From Symbiodinium natans (Eukaryota; Sar; Dinophyceae; Suessiales; Symbiodiniaceae): a DNA stretch of 64,000 bases. Made by a program: the position numbers and the translations under genes. How positions within the stretch are numbered: position 1 is the first letter of the stretch; the number at the start of each line of letters is the position of its first letter. The notes beneath the pieces are model-generated. The model was given only the letters and a program-made list of their open reading frames with translations, was not told the DNA's origin and searched no databases. The stretch is from contig CAJNDS010002328.1 in NCBI GenBank assembly GCA_905221605.1, positions 124,001 to 188,000 of the forward strand, read 5' to 3'. Positions 9,101 to 19,967 of this stretch are shown here, piece by piece.

Positions 9101-11310
9101 GCTTCAAGTGATCAAACTTCACCTCCCTAAGGTCCCTTTTGCAACACAGGAGCAGGGGCCAGATTTCAGGGAATTCAGGGAGCCGTATGTGGAATGTCAT
9201 GTGGAATGTCTCGGCTGTCTAGAATCTCGAAGGCATGGGTTCACGCCGACCAAGCCTTCGAAGCTTGAGGCTTCTGCTGGGAGACATTTGTTTTTTTTGT
9301 CTGGGGTTTTTGTTGTGCTTCTGCAGGTACTTTTCGTCTCATGCGTCTCGCGAAGGACTCTCAGGGTTTAGAATTTATGTACGTACTTCACTTGTTTTTT
9401 TTGGACGAGCGACAGGGCTTGGGGTTTATTCGGCCGACGAAGCCATATAGGAAAGCCTTGCAGCAGAGGGTTGGGGTCTAGGTGCTCTCGTATGACAGGT
9501 TTGGACAGGATTCAAGTTTTAAAACACCATGCTCGTATGTCGTATGACGGTCATTCAAAAAAGCAGGGAGAAGCCGGAGGGGTACTGACCAACGGACAGA
9601 TTCGCGGACCAAGCGACTGACTGACTGAAACAACCACTGACTGACCGACGGGTGCACACACATGCACACGCCGACAGACCAACCGACTGACTGGGTCTGT
9701 CGGTCGACGGACGAACCAGCATAAATGCCAAAAAACACCAGGAACAAACAAAGAAACAAAAAAGAAGCCCCACCCCTTCTGCAGTGCCTGCTCCTGCGCT
9801 TCATACTGCCGATCTGTCTTCAACAGCACATAACGGCCGGCCGCTTCCTGCAAGGAACACAGAATGTATTCTCGTGAAGCCGCCATGCTTTGCATCTGAG
9901 CCCGAGTGGGCAGGCTGAAGATTGGGTGGACATTTCCACTTCGATCATTACCACAATTTTACCGTGCCACTCACAGCTCTGTCCCTCAACGCGGCTTGTC
10001 TTATCTTATTGCCGCACCCTGCCGCACCTTCCCCCACCCACCCGCTTCCGTGACGCCCGCGACATAGGCTTTCGAGTCGGGATCATGGTTGATGAAGTCG
10101 ACGAAAGGCACCTGGACAGATTCATACAACCACTTTTAAAAGCACGCGGCGCAGTTCGCCTGGTCACAACTTGTCCAACACCGACCAAGTAGACTTGAAA
10201 CGTCCGTCAACAAGCTTGTGACATCAATGACATATCAAGAATTCAAATGAATTATTTGAACAGGAAATTGAAATCGAAATCCAGACTTAATCCGTTCCTC
10301 CATGCTCCCTTGACAGTCAAGCTGCCAATGCGATGATCTCGCTCTTCCGACCAAATCGCAATCGGAAGGACCGGCTTAGGAGCACGGCATAAGCCCAGAT
10401 GTAGCGTGGCAAAGTAAAAACGTCGAGAGGGAAGGTGACAGGATCCTTGGCCAGGGTCTCGCAAAGCTCGCGGTACTCGTCCTGGATCCTCTCCCGCAGA
10501 AAGCTGGAAATGTTCTGAATTAGGCTGCCTGACAGCAGCTGCAGGTCTTCTTCGGACCAAGTGAAGGAGGCTCCAATCTCTGCCGTGTCCGGCAGAAGGT
10601 CCAAGTAAGGGTGCCAGAAGGACGTGGCTTGCAGAACCTCAGATGACACGACTTCGGTGCCAGGCCTAAGTGTCTCCAATTGCTGGTGCTCAAAACATGC
10701 CAAAGCGCGTATCGCTCATGGATGAGTTGCAAGGCAATGGCGGTGTACTCCCCCATGTCCTCACCACTCTTCATGGCACGCACACTTATGCACTGAAACA
10801 CGCTCGTGTTCATTCTGAAGATGTCTGAATTCTGGCATCTGGACTGCTCAAGGTGTTGGACTCTGTCCTTGGAGATGATGTCGGAGCCCAGTGCCCGAAG
10901 CGCAGACTCCTCTACACAAGGAGCTGAGATCAAAAGCGCTGATGGGGAGATGTGTGGATGATCTTGGTGAAGTTATCCGTGGGCCTCTCAAGTCTGAGCA
11001 CACTAAGCGCCCAAATGCCTGGAGACCCTCGCAGTGACTCCGCGAGCACCTTTTGGCACATCCGAGAGGCCACAAGATGCCACAAGTTCTCAGTCCTTCG
11101 ACAGGAGGAGGTCGGTTGGTATTCTGGCAATCTCGTCGCCTGTCACATCAGCATGTCTACCAGTATTACATAGAGCGTTTAACACTTTCCCAAGCTGGAG
11201 AAACCCGAGTGAAGTGTGCGAGGCATTCGCTTGAGACCTCCGTCGAGCGACCAAATGGCGCGGCGTGCCTGCTGCAATCGTCTGCTTCGCCCACAGACCA
11301 CGACCCTCAG
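6112..11310 (-). CDS. SET-domain lysine methyltransferase, Rubisco-LSMT/SETD3 type
   Basis: The exons carry SET motifs in the expected order. 11305-11268 plus 11139-c.11093: GRGLWAKQTIAAG joined through a GC-AG intron to DEIARIPTDLLLSKD. Near 10755-10709: GEYTAIALQLIHERY. About 10640-10362: FWHPYLDLLP to WAYAVLLSRSF. 10111-10028: VPFVDFINHDPDSKAY, the N-H motif. 9847-9788: GRYVLLKTDRQYEAQEQ, followed by a GC donor. 9016-8965: VFDSYGKRSNDELLLLYG, then a GC donor. From 8819: FSLEKNAALAEN, completing YGF..N. Helical exons follow (7417-c.7290, 7233-7116, 7004-c.6825, about 6750-6650, 6476-6380), ending in FDVFLKEFEMD before a stop near 6112; these resemble the LSMT substrate-binding region. Such enzymes transfer methyl from S-adenosylmethionine to lysine (or histidine in SETD3). 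The substrate here is unknown. The exon near 10709 needs a frame change, either an unseen intron or a lesion. Exons near 8.3 kb are unresolved. Confidence 0.8.
7005..7115 (-). other. Intron with matching ends and an AT/GT microsatellite
   Basis: This 111-bp GT-AG intron in the methyltransferase gene joins the exons in phase (GFCW|VKTVAL). GTTGACC occurs at its very start and again just before its end. The middle is (TA)n/(TG)n at about 7024-7080. The repeated heptamer could mark a target-site duplication from insertion, or be chance. Confidence 0.5.
7757..7803 (+). repeat. Interstitial telomere-type repeats (TTTAGGG)
   Basis: About six degenerate TTTAGGG/TTCAGGG units occur here, in a presumed intron of the SET-domain gene. 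A second, shorter block of the opposite orientation lies near 8120-8150. Confidence 0.85.
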
Positions 11311-11489
11311 ACCCTGCTCCGACACTGGCCTCGGGAAGCGAAGGAACTCAAAGTCAGATCTGCATCCTCCGGGCTCCCTTTACTTCTGTCTTGCTCTCTT
11401 TCATTTCATGTGATGCCAGCATTTCATCTCCTTCCCTTCCTTTCTTCCTTTCGCGGGCTTATGGGGCAAGCCCCGCAGCTGTGCGACCC

Positions 11490-11688
11490 TCATGAGGTCC
11501 TCCATGGCTGTCTGAGAGAGAGTGCGGTCCCGAGAGGTGCGCGGCACATGCCCCCAGAGTCGCGCGCTGACCCCTTCCCTCTTTGGACGGGCACGGTAGA
11601 ACCCCATCTTCGGGACTGGAACCTCCAGTGCCCCTGCGAAAAGAACCGCAGACAGCCCCGACTTTTCTGTACCAAGTCGGGCTTTCAC
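11490..11688 (-). CDS. Candidate exon upstream of the SET domain
   Basis: The open minus-strand frame contains TSRDRTLSQTAMEDLMRVAQ and then a basic stretch. The codon pattern resembles the SET exons and it lies about 190 bases upstream of the GRGLW exon. It may be the N-terminal part of the same protein. No domain of its own is seen. Confidence 0.35.
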
Positions 11689-12549
11689 TGAAACAACCCG
11701 AGGTAATCGGTTGCTACATCATGGCTTGCTCCTCTCTGCAGAGCATGCTATGAACTTCTATGGACACTGCCATTCGGAATTCATATCTTCTTCCTCGTCT
11801 TTCTTTCCTTTCCCACGCTGTATCATGCCAACTAGCCGCCATGAAATATCTTTCTCTCTCTCTCTCTCTCTATCTCTCGTTCTTTCTCTCTCTGTCTTTA
11901 CATGTATTCCGATATACAAACATAGTCTGATGGATCTTGGTCCGCAGAGGATTGAAGGCGTGCCGTATACAAGCCCCGTCTGGCCATATTGGTGCACTAC
12001 ACCAGACTGGAAGCCAACGAACTTGTTTGAACCCCAAAGATGCACAAACACAAGGTCTCTACAATGTAAGATTGCTCATGACTCAAAGCGAGATCTTCTG
12101 GTCTTCGTTCTGATCCAAGACGCTTTCGAGCTGACCTGAGCATACTGTCAGTCGTGTCATCCCAAACCCATGCACCCGTCCTGCCTCCTAAAAATTCCGA
12201 CAACCCCGCATGTTCCAGGAGCGAACCGTGAGCAGAAGTGCGCATGTCGACAAGCGTGGACATCGCATCTGAAATCGACAACTCTCTTGCCACCCAGCCG
12301 CGCGCGCCCCATTGTTGAAGAGCCACAGCTCCAAGGGTTCAGTGTCGCAGTGTGATCCTGGCATCAGAACCCCGCCTCCCTGCCAGACTCCCTGCCCCCA
12401 CCCCTGTGCCTGCTGCACCAAGTTGACACGAATGTGGTACGTACAAGGAAATGGGAAGGGGCATTCCCAAGCCCTCAGAGAACAGTCCTTTGCCCTCTGA
12501 CCACCTTGGCCCAACCCGTGAGGGTATGCGATGAGGGCGAAGCACCTGC

Positions 12550-12859
12550 AGAAGACGCTGTGGCGGTTTTGTGCTCCTGTCTGGTGGATCCGCTCGACCA
12601 GGCCCGTGATTTGCACTGCAACAAGGAAACCCTTTAGTAACGGTAACGGTCCTTAAATTGTACTGTAGAAGAATCTCGGAGAACGTAGCAAAACCTTCGC
12701 AACCTGAAAACAGAAAGTCTCTGACCCAGTGCTAGAAGCAGAATGAACCCAAATACACCCCGAAGTGGCAAAAGTCGGCAGGAGGCAGGCTTGCGCCTCC
12801 GGCACTAAAGCCAGCGGCAGGCCCAGAGCAAGCAGAAGCAAAGCGCGCGCCGCGCGCAT
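12550..12859 (-). CDS. Signal-peptide first exon plus a second exon
   Basis: From an ATG at 12859 the frame reads MRAARALLLLALGLPLALVP then EAQA, a typical signal peptide with an Ala-X-Ala cleavage site; a GT donor occurs about 30 codons in. A second exon near 12618-12550 reads LVERIHQTGAQNRHSVF and ends at CAG|GTGCTTCG. It could be the N-terminus of the SET-domain protein (secretory or bipartite plastid targeting) or a separate gene. The sequence does not decide this. Confidence 0.4.
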
Positions 12860-12899
12860 CAGGACATGAGCTGCAAGCTCGAGACTGTCTCGGCATAGG

Positions 12900-14500
12900 A
12901 ACTTGTCAATACTATGTTGTTAATCAGATTCTTGTCTGCATGCTTACCGCCAAATGCTCGAGATGAACCCTTAATATGAAGGAGCTCTATGTGTCGATGA
13001 ACGTAAGGCTAGAGCGACGGAATCTAGATGTCTGTCGACGGAGGACGTTGTAAACACAGGAAGGCTGTGCAAATGTCATGGTTTGAAGGCCATATTGTTG
13101 TCTTTGCTGGTTCGGTCCTCATGGGAACTTCGCGCATGTGGATCTTGGGGGGGCTGTGCGTTCCATGACGCAGATCCAACGCGCCCACTGAACGTCCGAA
13201 AGCATCCGAACCTACGCTCAGGGAATGTCATCATCCACATTCCACCAGTGCCCATGCGCCTTGAACACGCTCTCCTTGCAATTGGGTGCTTGCTTCCTAT
13301 CTTCTTGGATGCGTGCCCTGCTTTGTGGAGCAGTGTGGACTCCAACCGTCCGCCACGCTCAACACACATGCTACAGCATACGACGACGCTACCACATGAA
13401 GTTGGTACCAGTAGGTGAGCAAGTGGGCAAACCCCTACAGCAAACCTCGGCTGTCTAAGGCTGCTTGGGAATGTGAGCCAGGAGCAGCCAGGCTGCCGGA
13501 ACTTGGGTCTTGCCATCCACGTCAAGCTTCCTGAGTGCTGCAATGCAGGCGGTCTTTGATCTCACTTTCGCTCGGCAACATTCTTAGGGCCATTTTAGGG
13601 CCTTTGATTTTAGATTGGCAAAGGCCCCAACACGCTTCTTCAAGGCCGCACACATAGCATAGCGCAAGCGGGCTGATCTGTACCTTATTCAACCGATCGT
13701 TGCCGACGCAGCTCGGCTCCCACGGCCTGGGTGCTTCGCGGCATGGGGCGTTGCTCTGGTAGCCCACCTTGCAGCTGCTTCAGGCCAAGAGGAGTTGAAG
13801 AGACTGCTTCAGGGAGGTGTTTGGAAGAAGCATGATTGGATGTTGGTTTTTTTGCCACTGGCACAAACAAGTGCGGAGGCAAACGAGGCTCCGAAGTCAG
13901 TATCAAGGGGAGGGGAAAGCTTGACATCTGCGTCGCCTCGGCGGCAGGAGGCCGCTCAGAGAGCGTGGGAAGCAGGCTGCGTGCCTCAGTCGAGTGAAGA
14001 GCTGAAGAAAACAGCTAAGTTTAGGGCCTGCTTCCACGGACTTAAAGAGCTTCTGCTTTGCACCTAGTTTTGCCTAACGGCCGGGTAGTACGATAGGCGC
14101 AGGTTTAAGACCGGATTGCCGAAGGGGCCACGCACTTCCGGCAATAGACAGTGCATGCACCCAAGACTCTGCCTGCCAATCGCCCCCCACAAGCCACCCA
14201 ATACATTGTTCGTATGCAACAAATCTCATTTAAAGCATGCGACCCTGAGGAAAGCAAAGCAACAACTGAATAGCACGTGGGGCATGCAAACTTACACTCG
14301 TCTCAGATGATTCCCCAATTACCTGGGCAACTGTGCTCCGAGCCCGGAAGGCGCTGGCTTGGTGGGCGAGATGCGCGTAGTCCTTAGGACGTGTAAGGGG
14401 CCCCCTTTCAAGCTACTGAGATCTACTGAGCTACTGCACTGGCTGTACCTAAGGAGGAGCCCATGAAACTCGGAGAACTGGCCATCGCCCCAACAGCGGG
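12900..14500. other. No assignable gene
   Basis: Overlapping open frames occur on both strands (for example near 13076-13543 and 13685-14067), but none has a recognisable motif and strand choice is not possible. It may include the upstream region of the signal-peptide gene. Confidence 0.3.
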
Positions 14501-14509
14501 GGGAAAAAA

Positions 14510-14860
14510 GAGCGAATAGGATGAGCTCAGGATATGTGAACAGTGCCCTATGGCCCTTCTGCCCATGAAACTTCGGAACCCATCTTTGCCATGGCGCCGA
14601 GTCGACCTTCGTGATGCCCTTATCAGAAGTCAAGACCACAACCGGCTTAGCCTGCAGCGAAGGAGGTCTATAGATTGGGACTCGCAGGTCTTCAGATGTC
14701 GGCATGATTCCGTTCTGCCGTGTCTGCGTGGCGGCAGACGTGCAACAGTGCAATCAATGTACAGTTCTGGCATGCTCCAGTGGTCAGGGAACATAGGGAT
14801 CAGTGACTCGAAAGGCAAAGATGCCTCAAATCCTAAATTAACCGAATTGCGCAAGGTTTA
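14510..14860 (-). CDS. Unidentified protein, two candidate exons
   Basis: The upstream segment (about 14855-14740) reads NLGFEASLPFESLIPMFPDH. The downstream segment (about 14700-14540) reads LRVPIYRPPSLQAKPVVVLT and continues DKGITKVDSAPWQRWVP. Both have a balanced amino-acid composition, unlike the antisense frames. No family is assigned. The junction between them is not resolved. Confidence 0.35.
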
Positions 14861-14949
14861 CGCTGGCCCACTCACAGCCCACACCTTGCCTTCTCAGCTT
14901 CGTCATCAATCTTATAGCCCTGCGAGAAACAAGACGGCTTGAGACATGT

Positions 14950-16019
14950 GAAGCCACTGACTAGACCGCGCCTGCCAGCCTTGCCAAGGAGTCATGAAGG
15001 TGCAGATGCTCACATGTCAACCATAAGTTTAACCCAGTCGCCGCCGCAGATGCTGGGTGGCACATGAGAAACTAAGTTTCGATGAGTGTCTGCCACCCGC
15101 ATCGGGCCCGCATCTTCGACAAGGGAGCCGAGGCAGGGACTAAGGTCGGGAACGAGGGTCGGAATGAAGGTTGGAATCACCGAGAGCTGAACAGCGAGTG
15201 CCGGAGTTGTGCGAGCAGTGCGTTGGAAACTTTTTTTGAATGATCATGCAGCTGTCCGCTGAGAGATATGATGAGTTTCAAACCTTGCTGGCCCGGAGAG
15301 CTGGGAAAATCGTCACACGCATGTTCTTGGTTCCGGTGAGCGAGGCGCGAGAACAGAAACGGGACGGACTGTGCCCGAATTGCTGAAAGTGGACATCAGG
15401 AATTAGGATTAGAAGGGTCAAAGGGAGGATCCTGCATTCCTGCCTCCCGCCCGCGTGTTCCTGAGACTTCGTGGGCCTGTTGCACAGACGGACACATTAG
15501 CCTAACTCGGGGGTTTTTGGCTTTGGAATCGAAGATTCCAGTGTGATGGCCATGGTATAGCCTTCACAGCTTGAAGGATCCGCCCAAAATCCTGCCCACA
15601 TCCTTCATAGATTTTAGGGCTCTGTTACACCGATAGCTTCACGAGAATTGCCCGCAAAAGACTGGCTGGCTGACTGGCTACTCGTGGGACGAAGCAGGTG
15701 GTGCAAAGTTTGCTTGGGCTTCCCACGAGTGCCAACATGCAATTCAAGAGAAGGCAGGCAACTTTGAGATGAAAAAACAAAGCTTGGCGGCACTGTACGG
15801 TGTAAGATCTACTAACATCGGGTATACTTGGCGGTAAATACATACACGACCATACGTGTAAAGCGATGACTTCTGCTCGTCGTGGCTGCGAGCATACCGG
15901 TGGCTAATGGCCAAAAAGCTCACGGGCATAAAGATGGTTTCGTCTAGGCGTTCAACCCGTCTCTCCATTTCTCCAATATATATATATATATATAGATGTG
16001 TGTGTGTGTCTATATTCAA
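14950..16019. other. No assignable gene; short microsatellite at the end
   Basis: No convincing exon is seen. A (TA)n/(TG)n microsatellite lies at about 15977-16010. Confidence 0.4.
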
Positions 16020-16297
16020 TATAAATATGTATCCTATACTTGAAGATAATCGATCAGGAAGTGTTTCAAACCATGGGCCTCGGAAGGCTCTGTTGGAGGC
16101 TGCGAGCGCCGCCTCTGCGGAAGCGTCGTAGCCTGGCCTGTGTGCGAGCTGCTTGCTTGGAGGTTCATGGGTAGTTATAAGTAGAGTTACAAGTATGGTA
16201 ACTATGCTTATAACCCCATTTAGGGTGCTTATAACCCTACTTATAACTAGCCATGAACCTCCACCCGCGAAGGACGCAGGCTTCTGGAGGGACGTGC
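16020..16297 (-). CDS. Unidentified protein, two exons split by an introner-like element
   Basis: Exon one ends at 16265 (EACVLRG). Exon two runs from 16155 to about 16030 (KQLAHRPGYDASAEAALAAS, then NRAFRGPW). Removing 16264-16156 as a GT-AG intron joins them in phase as VLRG|KQLAHR. No family is recognised. Confidence 0.4.
16156..16264 (-). mobile_element. Introner-like element, family A copy 1
   Basis: This 109-bp inverted repeat has ggaggttcatgg(g)tagttataagtag at one end and ctacttataactagccatgaacctcc at the other. On the minus strand it starts GTGGAGGTTCATGG and ends CCTCCAAG, thus GT...AG. A second copy with the same terminal repeats lies at 46420-46536. Confidence 0.75.
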
Positions 16298-16770
16298 TAC
16301 TTCGACACAGATAGCTACACTCTCTGAAACATCAAACTTTGGCTGAAAAACAGCAGATCTTTAAGCATCTTGTGCCACCAAAATGCGAGGCTGCTGCTGG
16401 CGCTGGCGTGAGGAATACGTCTTCTCCTCGGGATATGCTCACAAGCCCCCAGATCCGGTTTTTGGGAGGATTGGGCTCCCCAACGACAGCAGACGAAGCT
16501 CAGATTTTAAGTGTTTGGACCTCGCAGAACTCCGGAGAATTACCAGTCCTGTCGCGCACTGGCACCAAATTGCAAGTCGGGTTCCACCAGGCTCTTCCTG
16601 TCAGGCGAGGAGCCGTTGCCAGTGAGACAGAAACAGGCCAGGGTGCCTCCAGGGAAGATTTTCAGGAACCTCTTGGATAATCCCCCGAAGAGCTCTCAGG
16701 AGATACGGCAGAAACCTTATGGTAACCTCGGCTCCATGCGGCGCTCCTCCGCAACTCGGCTTCCCGGACT

Positions 16771-16987
16771 TCACCCACCACCATCATCTCGGCTCCACGA
16801 CGGTAAGGGATGCAGCGCGACACAACCAGCGTCTGAGGCCCTGGCCGAGGTCCTTGCAGAGGGTGCCTGCGTCGAGAGAGACGACAGACTCTCTGAGCCT
16901 GGCATGCCAGCGATTCTGTAACAGAAGACAGCTGCCGACCTTTGAAAACTTAGCAATGAGAGCCTCAATTTGTGCCTGAGCCGGCAA
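16771..16987 (-). CDS. Candidate exon, unidentified protein
   Basis: The open frame reads AQIEALIAKFSKVGSCLLLQ and NRWHARLRESVVSLDAGTLC, a helix-rich composition with GC-ending codons. No domain is recognised and the exon ends are uncertain. Confidence 0.35.
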
Positions 16988-17483
16988 GCTGTCCAGCCGT
17001 GTTATGCCAACGGCACTCTATTGTCGCCAGCCGTCGCCAGCTCTGGGGCCCCTTTCTGCACAGGCTACAGACTGCCAAGGCTCCTTGGTCCTTCCCTGCG
17101 CCAAGGCGCTCACAGCGAGCCTACTCGCCTCATTGACCTAACCTCGAGCTAACATCGCAAACAGCTCAGGACGGGGAGGTGCTGGTCCGGAGCAACTCTG
17201 GCATGCGCGGCGGAGAAGACTCCACCTCCGAAGCTGCATTACAAAATTCATTCGGCTCAATAAAGCTCAATGTTACACACACATACCTGACAATCCTTGA
17301 TTGCAATGCCAGTCCCAGCGACGATGCGCGGCATACCGGCCGATGCACTACGCTCCAGAACCGGCATCGGCAGTTGGACCTTCAGTGAGATAGGCAACCC
17401 CGTGACACAGTGGTGGTGCTGAAGACTCTCAATTTGCATAGGTATGACAGTGCTTTGTTGCACCTGCTAATCTTTCACATTTT

Positions 17484-18010
17484 TTAGAGCCTACATGATA
17501 ACGTCCACAACCGGAAGCTCAGCGGCAGCAGACTTGACGTCGATGTTGGATTTGGCACCGAGCTTGTCGATGGCCTCACTGCACAATCATCCCGAAACGT
17601 GCCGTGCGTCGCTCGGCTGAAGCTTTCGACTAGGGGGCCTTTTGATATGCCTCTTGTCCGAATCCCTTCCTTCGGCTCTTGAACGTCTTGAAGGGTTTTT
17701 CTCTGGAGAAGTTCTGCCCAAGCGACTCGGTTTTTCAGCAGGATAGCAGCGAGGCCATCCTGCCCGAAAGAGAAGAATCTTTCGAGCGCGTGCACACTCT
17801 GTCAAAAGGCGAAAACTTCGCCCGCGTCTCCGGCGCCTTCTTCAGGTGCGGGTCTTCCAGCTGCTCCATGCCTGTGTGAAGAGTCTCACGTCTCACGGCC
17901 GTGCTGAGGACTTTACAGATCCTTCCAGGACTTTGTTTGGGCAGATCTTGCAAGACCGGAGTATTGGCTGGGGGAAAGTGGAACCTCGGCCATGGGATGC
18001 AGCTTCCGGG
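17484..18010 (-). CDS. Unidentified protein, candidate exons
   Basis: An upstream open segment contains METLHTGMEQ-like helical sequence (seen: TLHTGMEQLEDPHLKKAPET). A downstream segment reads FGQDGLAAILLKNRVAWAEL. They are in different frames, so an intron or lesion near 17800 is required. A plus-strand frame over 17679-17879 is also open, so the strand call is moderate. Confidence 0.3.
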
Positions 18011-18723
18011 ACAAGGATGTGCTACCCTGCTTTGCACAAACATTCCGCGTCAGGGAAGCACTGCCTTTACAGGCCTTTTTGCCCTCCTACGCAAAGGAAG
18101 TTATAGGGGACGCTGCAGAGCGTGTGGGACCCCATGCCTGGCTCCACATCAAGGCCGGCATTCTCTAAGAAGGAGATCTTCCTGCAGTGTCAGGTCGAAG
18201 GATAGCTTCAGAAAGAGCAAGCCACCCCAGCGCTTGCTGCACACCGGACAATAATTGCTGCAACTTATACTGGACTGGCACCTTGTGTCATGCCCGGATT
18301 TGCATAGAACCCCCCGTGACAATGCACAACAGCTGGATCCCAGGAACGGGGGCCTCTCAATGCGGTGCATGGTCCAGGCAGCTACGTCGTCCTCAGGAGC
18401 CACAAGCACTTAAAGTCTGTACACATTCATGACGTGGGCGCTACAGGGTGAGCTGTCCCAACGAAAGCCGTTGCGGAACTATTCATGTTTACATCCCTTG
18501 ACCACATGCGTCGAAAGCAAGACCACTGTGTAAGTAGCAGCGTGCGTCAAGATTAATCGCGGGCATCACAGGTAAGCCAGCGCTCGCTTTACGACAATCG
18601 CTTGGGGGCATACAAAAGCAGCGATGATGATGCCATCCCTTCACACGCTGCATCCGGCAGGCCAAGCTCACTGTAAGATTTGGGAAGGGATTTCCTCACC
18701 CGGAAGCAGCATCTTCGCACAAA

Positions 18724-18960
18724 TTGAGGGGCCCCCTTTCTCTTAAAAAGCAAGGTGGCTCGAAAGAGCTGGACGCATTGCCGCTGGAGCTCGCAAAGGT
18801 CATGGAGCTTCCTGCATCGGGGGCAGATGAGAACCAAGCAGTGGACGTCGCTGCCCACTTGCGCTCCGATACATGGCACAAACTGTCCGGAATCCCTAAA
18901 GCAATTCGAGCATTCTGCACACAGAATCCAGGTCAAACACCCTCTGCGTTCATTGCGTAA
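18724..18960. other. Open region, coding strand undecided
   Basis: The plus frame reads LDALPLELAKVMELPASGAD. The minus frame over the same bases is cysteine-rich and also open. Composition alone does not settle which is real. Everything from 18.0 to 19.9 kb is otherwise without a recognisable gene, apart from poly-C at about 18988-18998 and telomere-type repeats. Confidence 0.25.
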
Positions 18961-19772
18961 TGTTGGACCCTCTTTTGGGTGTGGCCCCCCCCCCCCCCAG
19001 GAACAGTCGAAGCTGGTTTTCGCCCTGTTTAGGCGGTCAACTCCGGCTTTTCATCCACGCACCCAAAGGAAACAAGCTGAACGGGCGAATGGGAATTGAG
19101 CCATGCGGGCAGCCTCCGGCACCAGGGGTCAGCCACGGGATCTCGATCGATGACGAGGAGATGGCAGACCTTCCATGGCTGAGGTGTCACAGGCTCGGAA
19201 TGACTCTTGCCACAAGGTTCAACAAATCGTTACTCTATCAACTCCAGGTTTGAAGGGTTTAGGGTTTTGGGCTTATAGGGCTTCGACTCTCCCACTGGCA
19301 GGTGCGGGCGAGGACCTTGGTGCCCAGACTTTAACAGGGATGCACACAAGCAGGATGCCAAAAACAGTCTACACCTATCACGGGAGTCTGAGTACGTGAG
19401 ACGGAAGCGAGGGACTTGACATCCTCGAACGCGGGGAAGGCCCAAACAGCTAGGGCTCTAGGAGCCCCACACTTGCCAGAGTTTTCACATGCTTTGTTGA
19501 GGGCAGCATCGTTCAAACTACATGGAAAAAAGGCTAAGACGTTGAGGGGGCTCCAAACCCTGTAGCCTGGAAAGTGTAAACTCAAAGACCATGAACCCTT
19601 TCCTAATTTTCAATGCCAGGCGCTGGAACTAAAGTGTTTATCATGTTGATTGCAGGAAATCATAGGTTCAAGGATTGACGGGAATAGGAGGTTGGGGGTA
19701 GGGTTTTAGGGAGGTCATGGCTTGGATGTTGTGAACGGCGTACAATGGGTCCTAGGAGTACAGGTTCTTGGG

Positions 19773-19853
19773 CCTAAACCCTAAACCCTGAACCCTGAAC
19801 CCTGAACCCTAAACCCTAAACCGTAAACCCTAAACCCTAAACCCTAAACCCTA
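19773..19853 (-). repeat. Interstitial telomere-type array (CCCTAAA/CCCTGAA)
   Basis: This is the longest such array in the window: about eleven head-to-tail seven-base units, several with a single substitution (ccctgaa, ccgtaaa). It is flanked on the minus strand by ..TGTAG on one side and ..TTTAGGCCC on the other. It lies just beyond the C-terminal exon of the next gene. Confidence 0.9.
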
Positions 19854-19967
19854 CAGGAGGTTACAAGGGTCAGGGTTCAAGCCTGTGGGCTGCCAGTGGG
19901 TGCACTGCTCAGGGCTTATCGAAGCTACGAGTAGGGCCTTCAAACACGAGCCGCTTCGGCGAAATCA

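Noticed and set aside
19773-19853. A true chromosome end
   Set aside because: The array is short, degenerate and flanked on both sides by unrelated sequence and exons, so it is interstitial.
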